Positions 32,691 through 44,218 of a stretch of 64,000 nucleotides of DNA are shown piece after piece. The stretch covers positions 44,157,187-44,221,186 of the forward strand of contig NC_054712.1 of the NCBI RefSeq assembly GCF_016097555.1. The letters run 5' to 3'. The first letter of the stretch is position 1, and the number at the start of each line of letters is the position of its first letter. The stretch comes from Gigantopelta aegis (Eukaryota; Mollusca; Gastropoda; Neomphalida; Peltospiridae). The notes beneath the pieces are model-generated. The model was not told the origin of the DNA. It ran no database searches and was given only the letters and a program-made list of their open reading frames with translations. Made by a program: the position numbers and the translations under genes.

Positions 32691-33611
32691 TTGCACTGAC
32701 AGATCTACATGTAGCTTTAATGAGTCCAAAAGTACTGATAAAATTAGATTTGGGCAAATCATTAATAGCCCCAAAATACGAGACCTTCATGGGTGATGTA
32801 ACTACCAAGGCCGTTTTGGTCCAATTTTGCTGCAAGAACTTTCTCCATCGGTTCCTCTTCTTGGAACATTAACAGGCAAAAAGCATCAATGTCGTCTCGT
32901 GCTAAAATATATAATAATACAAAAAAACAATAATGATAGTAATACTCAAAATGAACTAGTAAACAATGGTTAAATGTACGTAATGCCCTTATGCCCCTGA
33001 ATTTATAATAACAAAAACAAGAAACACAAAACAAAACGAAAAAACACCCTAAAATGCATACTTATTTGATCAATGTCTCAAACATACGCATCAATAGCAT
33101 ACCAGTTCATATACAATTAAAACGTTTTCAATGGTTGAACCGATTTTATTATATGGATAAAGAATCTGGGGTTGTGGAAATTTACAAATAATAGAAAAAA
33201 AATCAAGTTTTGTAAACAATTTATCCGCAACACGTTTCATAAAATATGACATTTTTACGGTTACGATTATCTGCAAAGGTAATTTAGAATACACTCAAAT
33301 TACTCTATCACTCATATAGTTGGCAAAGCGATTTTATGGCTCATTCTTATAACAACGGTGCACATTTCGTGGATACAAAACACTGACATTAATGTTGTGT
33401 GTGTACAGAGAATACAAAAAAGTGACACTGTTGTCACATCACTATTTGATGTATTGTAGAGAACAAATACTGAAACCGTAAAATATGCATGCAAATGTAT
33501 AGTGCTTTCTATATCACAGGAATCACACGGGTGTGCTTCCCATAAATAATTTATTAATGACATTTCAGTAAATAGCCAGTAAATAAAATTTATAAAAACG
33601 CTCAAAGACAT
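32691..33611. other. No gene seen
   Basis: AT-rich. Short ORFs on both strands lack recognised domains. Confidence 0.45.
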
Positions 33612-33981
33612 GAAATAAATGTTTTATTTAACGACACACTCAACACATTTTAGTTACGGTTATATGACGTCAGACATATGGTTGAGGACCACACAGATTT
33701 TGAGAACAAACACGCTGTCGTCATTTCATGGCTACTCTTTCCGATTAGCAGTAAGGGATCTTTTATTTGCGCTTCCCACAGGCAGGATAGCACAAAGCAT
33801 GGCCTTTGTTGAACCAGTTATGGATCATTGGTCGGTGCAACACCTACCCATTGAGCCTTGCGGAGCACTTACTCAGGGAGTCGGTATCTGGATTAAAAAT
33901 CCCATGCCTCGACTGGAATCCGAACCCAGTACCTACCAGCCTGTTGACCGATGGCCTAACCACGACGCCACCGAGGCCGGT
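33612..33981 (-). mobile_element. tRNA-headed SINE, family B, minus strand
   Basis: Same arrangement as 31463-31873: GGCCTCGGTGGCGTCGTGGTT head, TGGGTTCGGATTCC B box, shared body, 3' end GTGTCGTTAAATAAAAC. The long plus-strand ORF across it (33619-34212) is an accident of the SINE. Confidence 0.85.
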
Positions 33982-35026
33982 AAAAAAAAACAACCCCAAA
34001 AACCAAACAAAAAGCACACACCCGCTCAATACCAGGTTTCAATTATGTCGGTACGGAAAATTACTTCTTTACGCTTACATGAAAGCAACGGTATTCAGGT
34101 GGTGATTAATCAATTTCCAGGCATGATATATACATGTATACATGACGTAGCGCCCGTAAATCATATCTCGGCGCGCCAAAAAACCGCTCCCCTTAACAAA
34201 TTTGCAAGGTGAAAATTTTAAACTGTTAACTTATATAATTTTTTTGAAATTAAAACTGAAACCAAAAGCTTTCGTTCAGAAAACGAAAACAGTGGTGTCT
34301 TCCTTAATATAACATGTATCAACTGTTCTCATTGGATGTATGCACGCGGAAGTCGTACTGTCTATCGGAATATTCCGATCATTCGGAACACTTCGGCCTA
34401 TTTCTAGTCATAATCAGCCGAGGTGTTCCGAATTATCACGAATTTGCAGAACGGGCTGGTGAGGTGTGTTGCTTTTGTACCAATCTCGTAAATTAATTGT
34501 AACCAGTGTCAAAATATTGCTATGTTGAGTTACTTGTTTACTTACTAGTAACTCACTGTTTTACAGGGGTGCAGAAAGTACCTGCTCGTTCGTCAAATGA
34601 GAGTAAATATTTTGACGGACAAGTTAAAAAATGCAACTACAAGTTCGATGGGCGATCTATCATTTTCTCATTAATTGTATTATAATTGTATTTATTTATT
34701 TATTTTGCATTGAACCACGTCTCCGCATCAACCATCGAATAATTGTAAACCATACAAATAAACGGTTCGGAAGGATGTCATACATGCACCGCATTGTCAA
34801 TAGACGACTTCGGAGTTTAGCGCGACATTCCGGAAACGGGTTGTAGTAAAAACGGAACCATGCCAAAACGGCTCCAAACGAAAATAGAACCAAATTGGAC
34901 AAAACGGAACCTAGCGTTAGCTGAAACGGCACCACGATATATGGCTATATGGCTAAAACGGAACCCAAAACAATGTATGGTTAAAACCGTATCATTGCAC
35001 GATAATCTTCAATAAAACAACAGCTA

Positions 35027-35099
<73 letters not shown>

Positions 35100-35572
35100 T
35101 GCAGTGTCTGGAATATTTTTTTATTATTTAAGCATTTCGAATAGATGATCCAGTTCTCTTTGGTGCATAAAGGGCCCACCACATCGCTATAGTTTCGCAA
35201 TGCTCGCTTATCTACATTATCTAGGTCGACTGCAAACCCTATTTCCAGCTGGGCATTTACGCGATTTGCGCAGGCGCTGAGCTTCTCACGTGATTTTGAA
35301 CAAATTTAACTGTCTTGATTGATGGGTCGTCTCATATCTCCGAAATATATTTATATCCATAGAGGTATGGTACAATACCTTTCCAGGGGTCGGTGGGGGA
35401 TTTGCCTTAAAATTTTGACAGTGACCAGCGGTTGGCATACGCGTTACATGTAACGGGGTGTTAGTAATTACGTAACGTAAGGAAGAGGGCGGTATGTTCT
35501 ATATACCTAACATTTATGAAGACTATGTTATTTCTATTCATTACTTACACCTAAAAATGTGGTGGGTTTTTT
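33982..35572. other. No gene; short repeats
   Basis: 34853-34971 repeats AAAACGG(A/C)(A/T)CC about eight times. 35033-35096 is a TA tract. GGAATATTCCGATCATTCGGAAC near 34367 is palindrome-rich. No coding region recognised. Confidence 0.5.
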
Positions 35573-35836
35573 TTAATGCGCGGTCGGTCTAGGATCGATC
35601 CCCATCGGCGGGATTGTTCCAGGCAGTGCGCCATGACTGGTATATAAAATGCCATGGTATGTGATATCCTGTCTGTGGGATAGTACATATAAATGATCCC
35701 TTGCTAAAACAAAATGATAAACAAAAATATTTTTAAAATGTAGCGGGTTTCCAAGGCGCGTGTGCAGGGATTCCAGTGGGGTTGGGGGTTATAGACTGCG
35801 TTGAGCGAAGTTTATATGGGGCCATGTTCCCCCCAG

Positions 35837-35874
<38 letters not shown>

Positions 35875-36066
35875 TTTTTTATTATATATTATATATATAT
35901 ATTTTTTATCTTGGTCAGGGAAGGGTTTCGACCCCCAATACCGCCTGCACATGCGCCCGTTTCCTCTCTTAGATTATATGTCAAAATCACTAAACGTTTG
36001 ACATCCAAAAGCAGATGATTATTAAATCAATATGCTCTAACACTGATGTCGTTAAACAAAACAAAC
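35573..36066 (+). mobile_element. SINE family A, truncated, expanded by A/T homopolymer
   Basis: Starts at GCGCGGTCGGTCTAGGATCG, keeps the body GATAGTACATATAAATGATCCCTTGC and the end GATGTCGTTAAACAAAAC. An A(34)T(10) run at about 35838-35881 and GTTTCGACCCCC sequence are inserted in the middle. Confidence 0.75.
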
Positions 36067-37147
36067 TAACTTTACCCTTTCCAAACGAAATAATATTTAT
36101 TTGAATTTGTCGATTTTACCACACGTAAAATTAAAAAGTGAAAACGGTCATTTTCTACTTTAGTATGTTTTATTAAAAGTATATGCATGATTAATGTGTC
36201 ATACAAACTAAACTTTGAAAGTTCTACTAACACTTTATAAAATATTAATTCTTAAATAGGAAGGTACGATTGTCGATAGCATGTTGTCAAGATCAAAACC
36301 GGTTTTAACTAAAGAATAGTACGTATCCTCAACCGAACGTTCTTTGTACAACGCAAGAATTCTTATTTCATTTTTTGAGACGAACCCTACAATTTCAAAT
36401 CTGCAAACGCACCTGTTAACTTAAATTGACAACAGGTTGTCGTTTGTGGTTTGCCGAGCAATGGCCGCAAGAGGTGACGAATCGAGCGTATACGTTTAAC
36501 GTTCTCCGTTCATAGCGAACACACACGAATTTTTTAAAAGTGCAGTTGAACTTTTATTTCATATTTGTGCATGATATTATTTGATGGTAACCAGACAAGG
36601 TAACTTTAAAGCGCCATTTTGGCTACGAAGAAAATGGACCAAGAGTTAACTCGTTTTGAATAGTGACGTAATTTGTACAATTTTCCCAATCTACTGTATA
36701 CTGTGGCGTAATTTTGAGTTTACCCATAGGATGTATGGTGTACGTACTAAAGACACTGTCCTTGTTTTCGAGTAAAATGTGGAGTGCTTATTATAGATAT
36801 ATACTAATAAGACATTTTGTAAGACTTACTTATTGGGAATGCCAAGTATACAGTCAAACAAAATGAAACCGCATAACTCCTAGTTCGTAGTTTTATTACA
36901 CAGTTAACCTGTCAAGAATCAGTTTATTTTCAAACTTACTCAAATCTGTGTCAAGTTGAGCCAGGATCATGGATACTGAACGTCATTACAGAGACCTTAC
37001 TTGCTGATTGCATGTGACATAGCATGCTCTTTTAAATAACCAATTAACAGCCAATAATTGGTTGCGTGTGCATCAATAATTAAGAAGTGGGAGTAATACA
37101 TAATGTCAGGTTAAATTCACTTCTGCACACGTAATAGTAACTTAGTT
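36067..37147. other. No gene seen, up to the gap
   Basis: AT-rich. A 12-codon ATG frame at 36462 (MAARGDESSVYV) in a good start context is too short to call. No recognised repeat. Confidence 0.4.
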
Positions 37148-37347
37148 NNNNNNNNNNNNNNNNNNNNNNNNNNNNNNNNNNNNNNNNNNNNNNNNNNNNN
37201 NNNNNNNNNNNNNNNNNNNNNNNNNNNNNNNNNNNNNNNNNNNNNNNNNNNNNNNNNNNNNNNNNNNNNNNNNNNNNNNNNNNNNNNNNNNNNNNNNNNN
37301 NNNNNNNNNNNNNNNNNNNNNNNNNNNNNNNNNNNNNNNNNNNNNNN
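37148..37347. other. Assembly gap, exactly 200 N
   Basis: The round length suggests a placeholder of unknown true size. ORFs read through it are artefacts. Confidence 0.98.
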
Positions 37348-37478
37348 GGAAAGTTTTGCGTCTGGTGAGTCGAGACAAGCGAGACGTATTCTGCAGATCC
37401 AAGAGAACCGAGGCGCCTCTCTGTCAACCAAGAGAACAAACACGTTATGTCATTCAAAAGAAGCTGTCACCACTTTAA

Positions 37479-37774
37479 TGTATAAAAACCGGACGGGTGG
37501 GAACAAGGTAAGAGAAACCAGGTCTCACCCGCCAGCATAGGTGCAGTATACCGCCATATTTAATTCTTTATTTGTTATTATATAAAATGGATAATTAAAA
37601 ACTCTATAAAATATAAGAAACAGATTAAAAAAGCATGCCTGTAAACATAAATACAATTTAAAAACAAAAACCCTACTTCATGAGTCAAAGAAAATATATA
37701 CAATAAGTGGCCCAGCCGGCGAAGGGGGTGGGGGGGTGGGGGGGTGGAGGGGGGTGCAATACTGCCAGGTAACA
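37479..37774 (-). mobile_element. Probable LTR beside the gap, minus strand
   Basis: On the minus strand it starts TGTTACCTGGCAG, contains AATAAAG, and ends TTTTTATACA. Six bases later is TGGTGACAGC (complement 37463-37472), the form of a tRNA primer-binding site. This orients the internal region toward the gap. No target duplication or partner LTR can be seen. Confidence 0.45.
37722..37757 (+). other. G-rich run, potential quadruplex
   Basis: Several G runs of 4-7 separated by single T or TGGA. It lies in the presumed LTR (C-rich on the sense strand). Confidence 0.6.
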
Positions 37775-38816
37775 ATCCCCCTTTATACTAACCTGAAGCT
37801 GACCCATACATACCCTCAACCACATAGACATATATTAATACCACAATAAAAATAATAGATCTAATATCTCTCTTTGTTCTTTGTAAATAAAAACAATCAA
37901 AATGTATTTAATATGATAAGAATATTCTTTACAATATTTAAAATAGTTAAAATAAAAATAAAAAGTTAATTATATGCAAACCGACCAGGCGCGGCGGTTC
38001 CCCGTGGACGAGGGGAGAATAGCCGTAAGGATTATTGGGGAAAACCAAATAAAATGGGTAACAGAGAAAACGGGTTCGGAAAAGCTAAACTAGACGTCAG
38101 TGCTAGTGTTTTAAGTAAGTGAAAAAATGAAATATTATTTGCATATAAGTAATTATCAAGTAATATATATCTATACAAACACGGTTAAGAATAACATTTA
38201 CTAGCAGCTAAAGAGACAAATAGTAAAATAGTTCAAATTTTAATTTTTGATTGTAAAACAAAGGTTATCAACAACCGGTCTATTTCCTTTTTAAAGTTTT
38301 TTTGGTCGATTTAATAAGTTATACGAATTAAATAAAATATTATTTGTAATAAAAAAAGTTCCAGTTTCAGTAGAATTTGATTATGTTTAGTGCATTCTAC
38401 TAAAATGTTTAAACAAACACACCCATTAAACCTGGCTGGAGTACACCCATTTTACACAACAAAAAACCCCCACTACTTTTGCATGGGCCAGAATTACAAC
38501 AAACAAGTCTTCAATATCAATAAGTTAGACATGTTTACAAACTACATGCCCTCCCTTGTCACTTGAGTCAAATAGTTGTCACCTCATAGCTGTCTGCCAT
38601 GAAATAATCACAGTCAAAAGCAAACTACTTGCGCGGACAAATTTCCGGATTTTCCAAAATGGGAAGATAACTGTATTCTGAAGCCATCTCGCCAATGTAG
38701 TTATATAGTGATTGCATGATAAAAACAACATACACTTTTTTTTAATAATTGAACAATGTATAAACATATACAAGCCACTCATGTTGAGATAGAGAGTCTA
38801 AAACTATTTGTTTTAA

Positions 38817-38847
<31 letters not shown>

Positions 38848-39043
38848 AAAAATTAGTTTAGTATTTGGAAAAAACAAACCAAACAACTTGTAATTTACAA
38901 GAGAACGGGGTGTGGGAACCAACAGTTCCATTATACATACATAAATCTTTCCCAAAGTAATACAGTATGTTGGAAACTATTAGCAGTGTTTTCTAGAAAT
39001 ATATGGGTGGCTTAAAAAGTAATAATAATTAGAAGACTGTCTT
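37775..39043. other. No gene seen
   Basis: AT-rich, with a short GC-richer patch at 37979-38060 (CCAGGCGCGGCGGTTCCCC) and an AAAT tract at 38817-38850. No domain recognised. Confidence 0.4.
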
Positions 39044-39799
39044 ACTAAAGTACTGTCGAAAATATAATAAAACTGATTTTCGTCAATTATTTCTTTCATA
39101 TTAAATTGACAAGTAAATATTTTGTAAAGATGTATTTAATGATAGTCTACCTAATTTAGCATTTACTTGTTTGGGCTCTCATTGGTGCACAAGGTGGTGT
39201 TTACTCTTGAAAGTAAAAGAAATGTCAGTAGAACAGGTGATTTGTGACCTTTATTGGAACAGACTATAACACATTTTTATCGATATGTGCCAATTGCATT
39301 TACCAGTAAACAAACGTTTACTGGTAAGTGCACTGGAAATTTACACAATCTTGTAACCACTTAAAGGTGCTATATTGGGGCCTATAGTTATATGTGAGCG
39401 CCTGTCTGTGATAAGATTCTCCAATAAAAGTGTATTTTTACTAGTAGATAAAATTATTTCCTATAATTACTTAAAGGTGTAGTCTTTAAATGTTAAATCA
39501 TAATTTAATAAAAACAAATATTTGCAATAGCTGTCATTATGCAACTTTGAGATAACACCTTTAATACCGGTCTGAAAATAATAATAACAGTATGTTCCAA
39601 TAAAGTGCACAAAGCACCTGTTTCTTTTAATTCCAAGAGTAAACACCACCTTGTACATCAATGAAAGCCAAAACAAGTAAATGTTAAATTAGGTAGACTA
39701 TCATTAAATTGATGGTTACACAATATTTACTTGTCTGTTTATTATGTAAGAAATAATCGACGCAAATCAGTTTTATTCTGTTTCCGACAGTACTTTAGT
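39044..39799. mobile_element. Long foldback element, arms over 200 bp
   Basis: Left end ACTAAAGTACTGTCG, right end its inverse CGACAGTACTTTAGT. The arms stay alignable through ACTGATTTTCGTC, AATGATAGTCTACCTAATTT and GTGGTGTTTACTCTTG to about 39260 and back from about 39560. The centre is about 300 bp. No coding region. Confidence 0.78.
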
Positions 39800-39955
39800 T
39801 TCTTTCTTTTTTTTCCAATTTACTTTCACAAATTTAATTTTTATAGGCGACGGGTCACGACAATAACATTTCAAAGCCACTGGACTTAACTGAAACGGTG
39901 TTGAAATGAGGTGCTGTCGGCTTTCGTCATGTAGTGGGTATTAGTGAGTAATATG

Positions 39956-40338
39956 TTAAAGGGACATTCCTGAGTTTCCTGCAATGTTTAAGATGTTATC
40001 GACTAACAGAGATATTGTAACGATCGTAATTACATATCAAATATATTTTTCTGCATAAAATATTAGTGGCTAAAAATTAAACGTGTTTCTGATCGTTCTA
40101 ATATTTGTACTAGTTTAAATTTCATCTATTTCCGAAAAATATAGTGTTTTCTTACGTACGAAATTATTTGAAGACAAAACCCAGTTTGGGCTTCTTACAA
40201 ATATCAAGACGACCAGAAACACATTGAATATACAGACACTAAACAAGAACATATATTTAATATGCAAGTTTAATCGTAGAAATATTTTATTAGTTGGAAA
40301 CATCTTATAATGCAGCATACTCAGGAATGTCCCTTTAA
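39956..40338. mobile_element. TTAA MITE, copy 4
   Basis: TTAA AGGGACATTCCTGAGTTTCC to GCATACTCAGGAATGTCCCT TTAA, full length. Confidence 0.88.
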
Positions 40339-40567
40339 ATGTGTGATCTGATTAAACTCGAAAATGATCCATGTAAAAGTATTTAACGTCAAGAATGGGA
40401 TCAGTGTTGCATTAATGCCCTTGGCAGAATATGAGTGTTTTCCTTCTTGAGTAGGTTGTGTCGTTAGAGTGTCCAAATGTCCTTCTTTCTCTCTAAAGGC
40501 CGATAACTCGAGCTAGCTGTCATGCAAACATCTAGCGGTCTCGGTGGAGTGGAGTGTGTTACAAGTT

Positions 40568-40783
40568 TTGCAGGCCGGTACCGGCTCGAACACAGAGCGA
40601 GTTTTAACGACTCATTTGAGTAGGTGTAAGGCCACTACACCCTCTTCCCTCTCACTAACACTTAACGACTAACAACTAACCCACTGTCTTGGACAGAGAG
40701 CCCAGATAGCTGATATGTGTTCCCAGGACAGCGTGCTTGAACCTCAATTGGATATAACCACAAAAATAAGTTGAAATGAAAAA
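40568..40783 (+). mobile_element. SINE family C, truncated head
   Basis: Starts at GGTACCGGCTCG; body TTTTAACGACTCA, TAACCCACTGTC, CCCAGATAGCTGA, CAGGACAGCGTGCTTGAACC and end ATAAGTTGAAATGAAA. It completes the 3' half missing in the 3.5 and 23.9 kb copies. Confidence 0.75.
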
Positions 40784-40865
40784 CAAATGTGTTGTGTTAT
40801 TTCAAATGACATGCTGTTTAATACATTTGTGCGGATTCAGAACCCGGTGAAATGTTGCGAGAGGG

Positions 40866-41204
40866 AAAGAAAAAAAAGAAATGTTTTACTAGTATTTAAC
40901 GAGGCACTCAACACATTTTATTTACGGTTATATGGCGTCAGACATATGGCTAAGGACCACACAAATATTGGGAGAGAAACCCGGTGTCGCCACTTCATTG
41001 GCTACTCTTTTCGATTAGCAGCAAGGGTTCTTTTATATGCACCATCCCACAGACAGGGTAGTACATAGCACGACCTTTGATATACCAGTCGTGGTGCACT
41101 GGCTAGAACGAGAAATAGCCCAATGGACCCACCGACGGGGATCGATCCCAGACCTACCGCGCATCGAGCGAGCGCTTTTCCACTGGGCTACGCCCCCGTC
41201 CCTG
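40866..41204 (-). mobile_element. tRNA-headed SINE, family A, with 13-bp target duplication
   Basis: Perfect flanking TGTTGCGAGAGGG at 40853-40865 and 41205-41217. Minus strand: GGGGGCGTAGCCCAGTGG head, GGGATCGATCCCCG B box, shared body, end CGTTAAATACTAGTAAAAC with a CTTT-rich tail. The clear duplication marks a complete retrotransposition. Confidence 0.92.
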
Positions 41205-41321
41205 TGTTGCGAGAGGGCGACGTTCATCGCCAAACGGCATAGGTGTTGGAAGATGTTGGTAACGGGGGCGGGAGGAGGGGGGTGTGCAAAAAAGGAGCCA
41301 GTTATTAATTGTGAGGTCTCA

Positions 41322-41609
41322 TTGCTCCCCTCAGTGGTAAAATGTTCGCCTAATGCGCGTCCGGTCAAGGATTGATCCTTGTTGATGAGCCCATTGTACT
41401 AGTTCTCATTCCAGCCAGTTCTCCCCGACTGGTATACCAAATACTATAGTGTGTGCTATCCGGTCTATGGGATCGTGCATATAAAATATCCCTGGCTACT
41501 AATGCAAAAATGTAGCGGGTGTCTTGTTTACGACTATGTCAGTTACCAAATATTTGACATCCAATTGCCGATGATTATGATCTACTGGAGTCATTAAACA
41601 AAACACATT
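41322..41609 (+). mobile_element. tRNA-headed SINE, family A
   Basis: CAGTGGTAAAATGTTCGCC head with GGATTGATCC B box, TCGTGCATATAAAATATCCC body and end GGAGTCATTAAACAAAAC. More diverged than its neighbour at 40866. Confidence 0.8.
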
Positions 41610-42174
41610 TTACTTTCATCATATAAAGGCATACATTTCGAAAGATGCTGGTAATTGGGGGGACGGGGCAAACTGGAGGGGCTAGTTAGTAAATGAGAGC
41701 CAGCCCCCCCCCCCCCCCCCTTACACACACCCTTCCCGAGTTCCCGATTCCCACGCCTGTAAAAGGTGGCTAAATTTAAGGAAGCTACATTTTCGCACAT
41801 TTCTTTTTAATGTATTGCGTTTATCAATGAGAATACAGGCATTTTTTCATTGGTGTAAATATTATTATATTTTAGGGTGCACATATGGAAGTGGTACCAA
41901 CAATGTCAGCGAATTTGCCAGTTCCCGTTTGTACACTTTATTTATTATTATTTTATGGGGGGTGGGGGGGGGGGGGGTGGAGAGGTGCAATTGGATGTCC
42001 ATGGCCTACTGTCATTGCGACCTTGTCTTCGCTGGCCCTTTAAACAGGTAATAGCCATGGGAGGGGGCGTACGTACCCCGAAAGCTATCTAAACCATTGG
42101 TAACATCATTGTCTAGGTTTAACACAATTATCCTTAGTAATAAAACAAAATGTTGTTTTATTTACTTGAGCCTC
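41610..42174. other. No gene; C- and G-runs
   Basis: C-run at 41706-41720 and G-run near 41956-41976 (GGGGGTGGGGGGGG). Short ORFs without domains. Confidence 0.5.
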
Positions 42175-42260
42175 GTGTATGCAAATGAGATAGGTCACGT
42201 GACCTGACCTGCGCTTTTATTGGTTGACCTATAGGGGGCGTGATCTAATGATGTCACGGC
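42175..42260. promoter_or_regulatory. Candidate regulatory cluster: octamer, E-box palindrome, inverted CCAAT
   Basis: ATGCAAAT (42179-42186), the 12-bp palindrome GGTCACGTGACC (42193-42204) and ATTGG (42219-42223) lie within 45 bp. These are consensus sites for POU, bHLH and NF-Y factors. No gene is seen next to it, so function is unknown. Confidence 0.4.
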
Positions 42261-44218
42261 GTGGCTCTAAGTTAATGGCTTTGAAACGAAAAACATGCAA
42301 TGCATTTTAAGTAAAAAATTAAAATTACTCACAAATCCCCATAGTTGACGTCAGGTTGGGTGTACCCCGCAAGTACCTCTTCCAGCAATTTTTCGTTACT
42401 GTAAACAAAACTAAATACAAATAAAACGATAACTGTTTAAATGCATAGTTTAATTTATTATTATTATTATTATTATGATTATGATTATTATTAAAGTTAA
42501 AAAAGATGTCAAGAAAACTGATGTTATCACACATAATAATATTTTTTTATTTAAAAACCTGCATATGAGAGAATATAAATCTTTCAGAATAGGCGTAAAT
42601 CTTAATTATTTTTAAAAATAGATTTATATAAAAAAAAAAAAATTAAAGTATAATTAGTAAAAAAAAATACTTACGGCGCACAATATCCACACAAAAAGAA
42701 ACAGTACAAGGCCGATGCGATGTGACACGACATGTTTTTTTCTTGCAAAAGTCAGAGTTGTTAAAAAAAAGTACTGAATATCTGCGTTATATAAAGGATG
42801 TGGACAAAGATACGTATCGCGAATAGTCAAAGACGGTTTGTATGTAGCACAGAATTCTGACATTCATTGGAAGAAAATTTGAAAAATTAGTTTGCAAAAA
42901 AATTCATATGAGGTTGCGAGCGTATGTTTGTTAGTTCTGTGTTTAGTACAAGATAGGTTTTGATATAAGAGAGTAAACAAACACAGTTGTTGACGCCCTG
43001 TAACCCGTGATAGCACATTTACTTTTCTTTAATGAAAAACACATGTTTGTTTTATTAATACTAATGACGTGGTAGACTCAACTATTTATTAACATCGAGA
43101 TCCTGAGAAAAGGTTTAATGTTAATCAAGTGTATTGTCTATTACTTTAACAACAGCAATTTTAATGAAATATGTTTTTGTTAGTAAAACTGATAAATTAC
43201 TGAATAATAACTGTACATAGTTTATCATCTGTCCGCAGTGCAGACAGTACAATTGGTGTGGATTATGACACAACAATTTTGGTAAAAACAGTATTAAAGT
43301 AAATTAAGCAAAAATAGCAATAATGTATGGTGGAAGCTTGTGCGATTGACTTATCTTAAACAAATTACCTCAAGCGCGTTTGCCGTAATTATATGAACAT
43401 CTGAGAAACACGATGTGATTCATATAAGCCTTAATCTTTATGCTTTACTGGGATGTCGCTGAGGCTGCAAAGCTGGTCAGTGCGAATCCCGACAAGGCGG
43501 TTGTATATATTTGGAATATCGATAGAGATATATCACTACCAGATTACACTCAGCGTAAACGATATGAAATGAATATAGTTAAAGGCAGTTTCACGGGAAA
43601 GGTTGCATAAAGAGTCTCACTGAGACCCAAAAATGAACTATGCAGCATTTTATAAATAAAACAATATTTTTAAAAAGCAATATGACTAGTGAAATAAAAA
43701 AAATAAAAAAAATTGAACCTACATCTGTTACGGTTTGTAAAATAATCAGTAGTATGATCACATGCACAGCATAAAAATATAAGGACACATAGGTACAGCA
43801 TAATCATAAGCTTTTATGTGATACATTTCTAGCGATAAACTAAGGTGTTTTTTTTTTTAAATAGGAAACTGTTATGAGTAACTATTTTGTCATTAATAAG
43901 GCCAAGGATTTTCTGATGATTTTGGGTAATATGTTAGCAAATATCCTTTTATTTAAAAATGATTTATTTTAAACAGAAACCATTAAATATTAATCTTACA
44001 AACAGAATGTCTATAACTGAATTAGAAATGAAATTTCAATATTTTTTTTTAGAATACTAGTTAAAAAATAATGTTATTAGCAGTGATATAAACATTCAAA
44101 CAATGCAGTGTGAAAATTAGCATTTCGTTTAGGAGGGGACATTTTTTTAACAGGTATATTTCAGTTAAATAAACTGAGACTGCTCTTTGTTTTTTTTAAA
44201 TTTTAATTCATAATTGTA
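42261..44218. other. No gene seen
   Basis: AT-rich with T- and A-runs; TTA microsatellite at about 42456-42495. No recognised repeat or domain. Confidence 0.45.

Noticed and set aside
33619..34212. 197-codon plus-strand open frame
   Set aside because: Lies on the antisense of a SINE; the protein is the translated SINE.
37080..37457. Open frames running through the N gap
   Set aside because: Mostly unknown residues; artefact of the placeholder.
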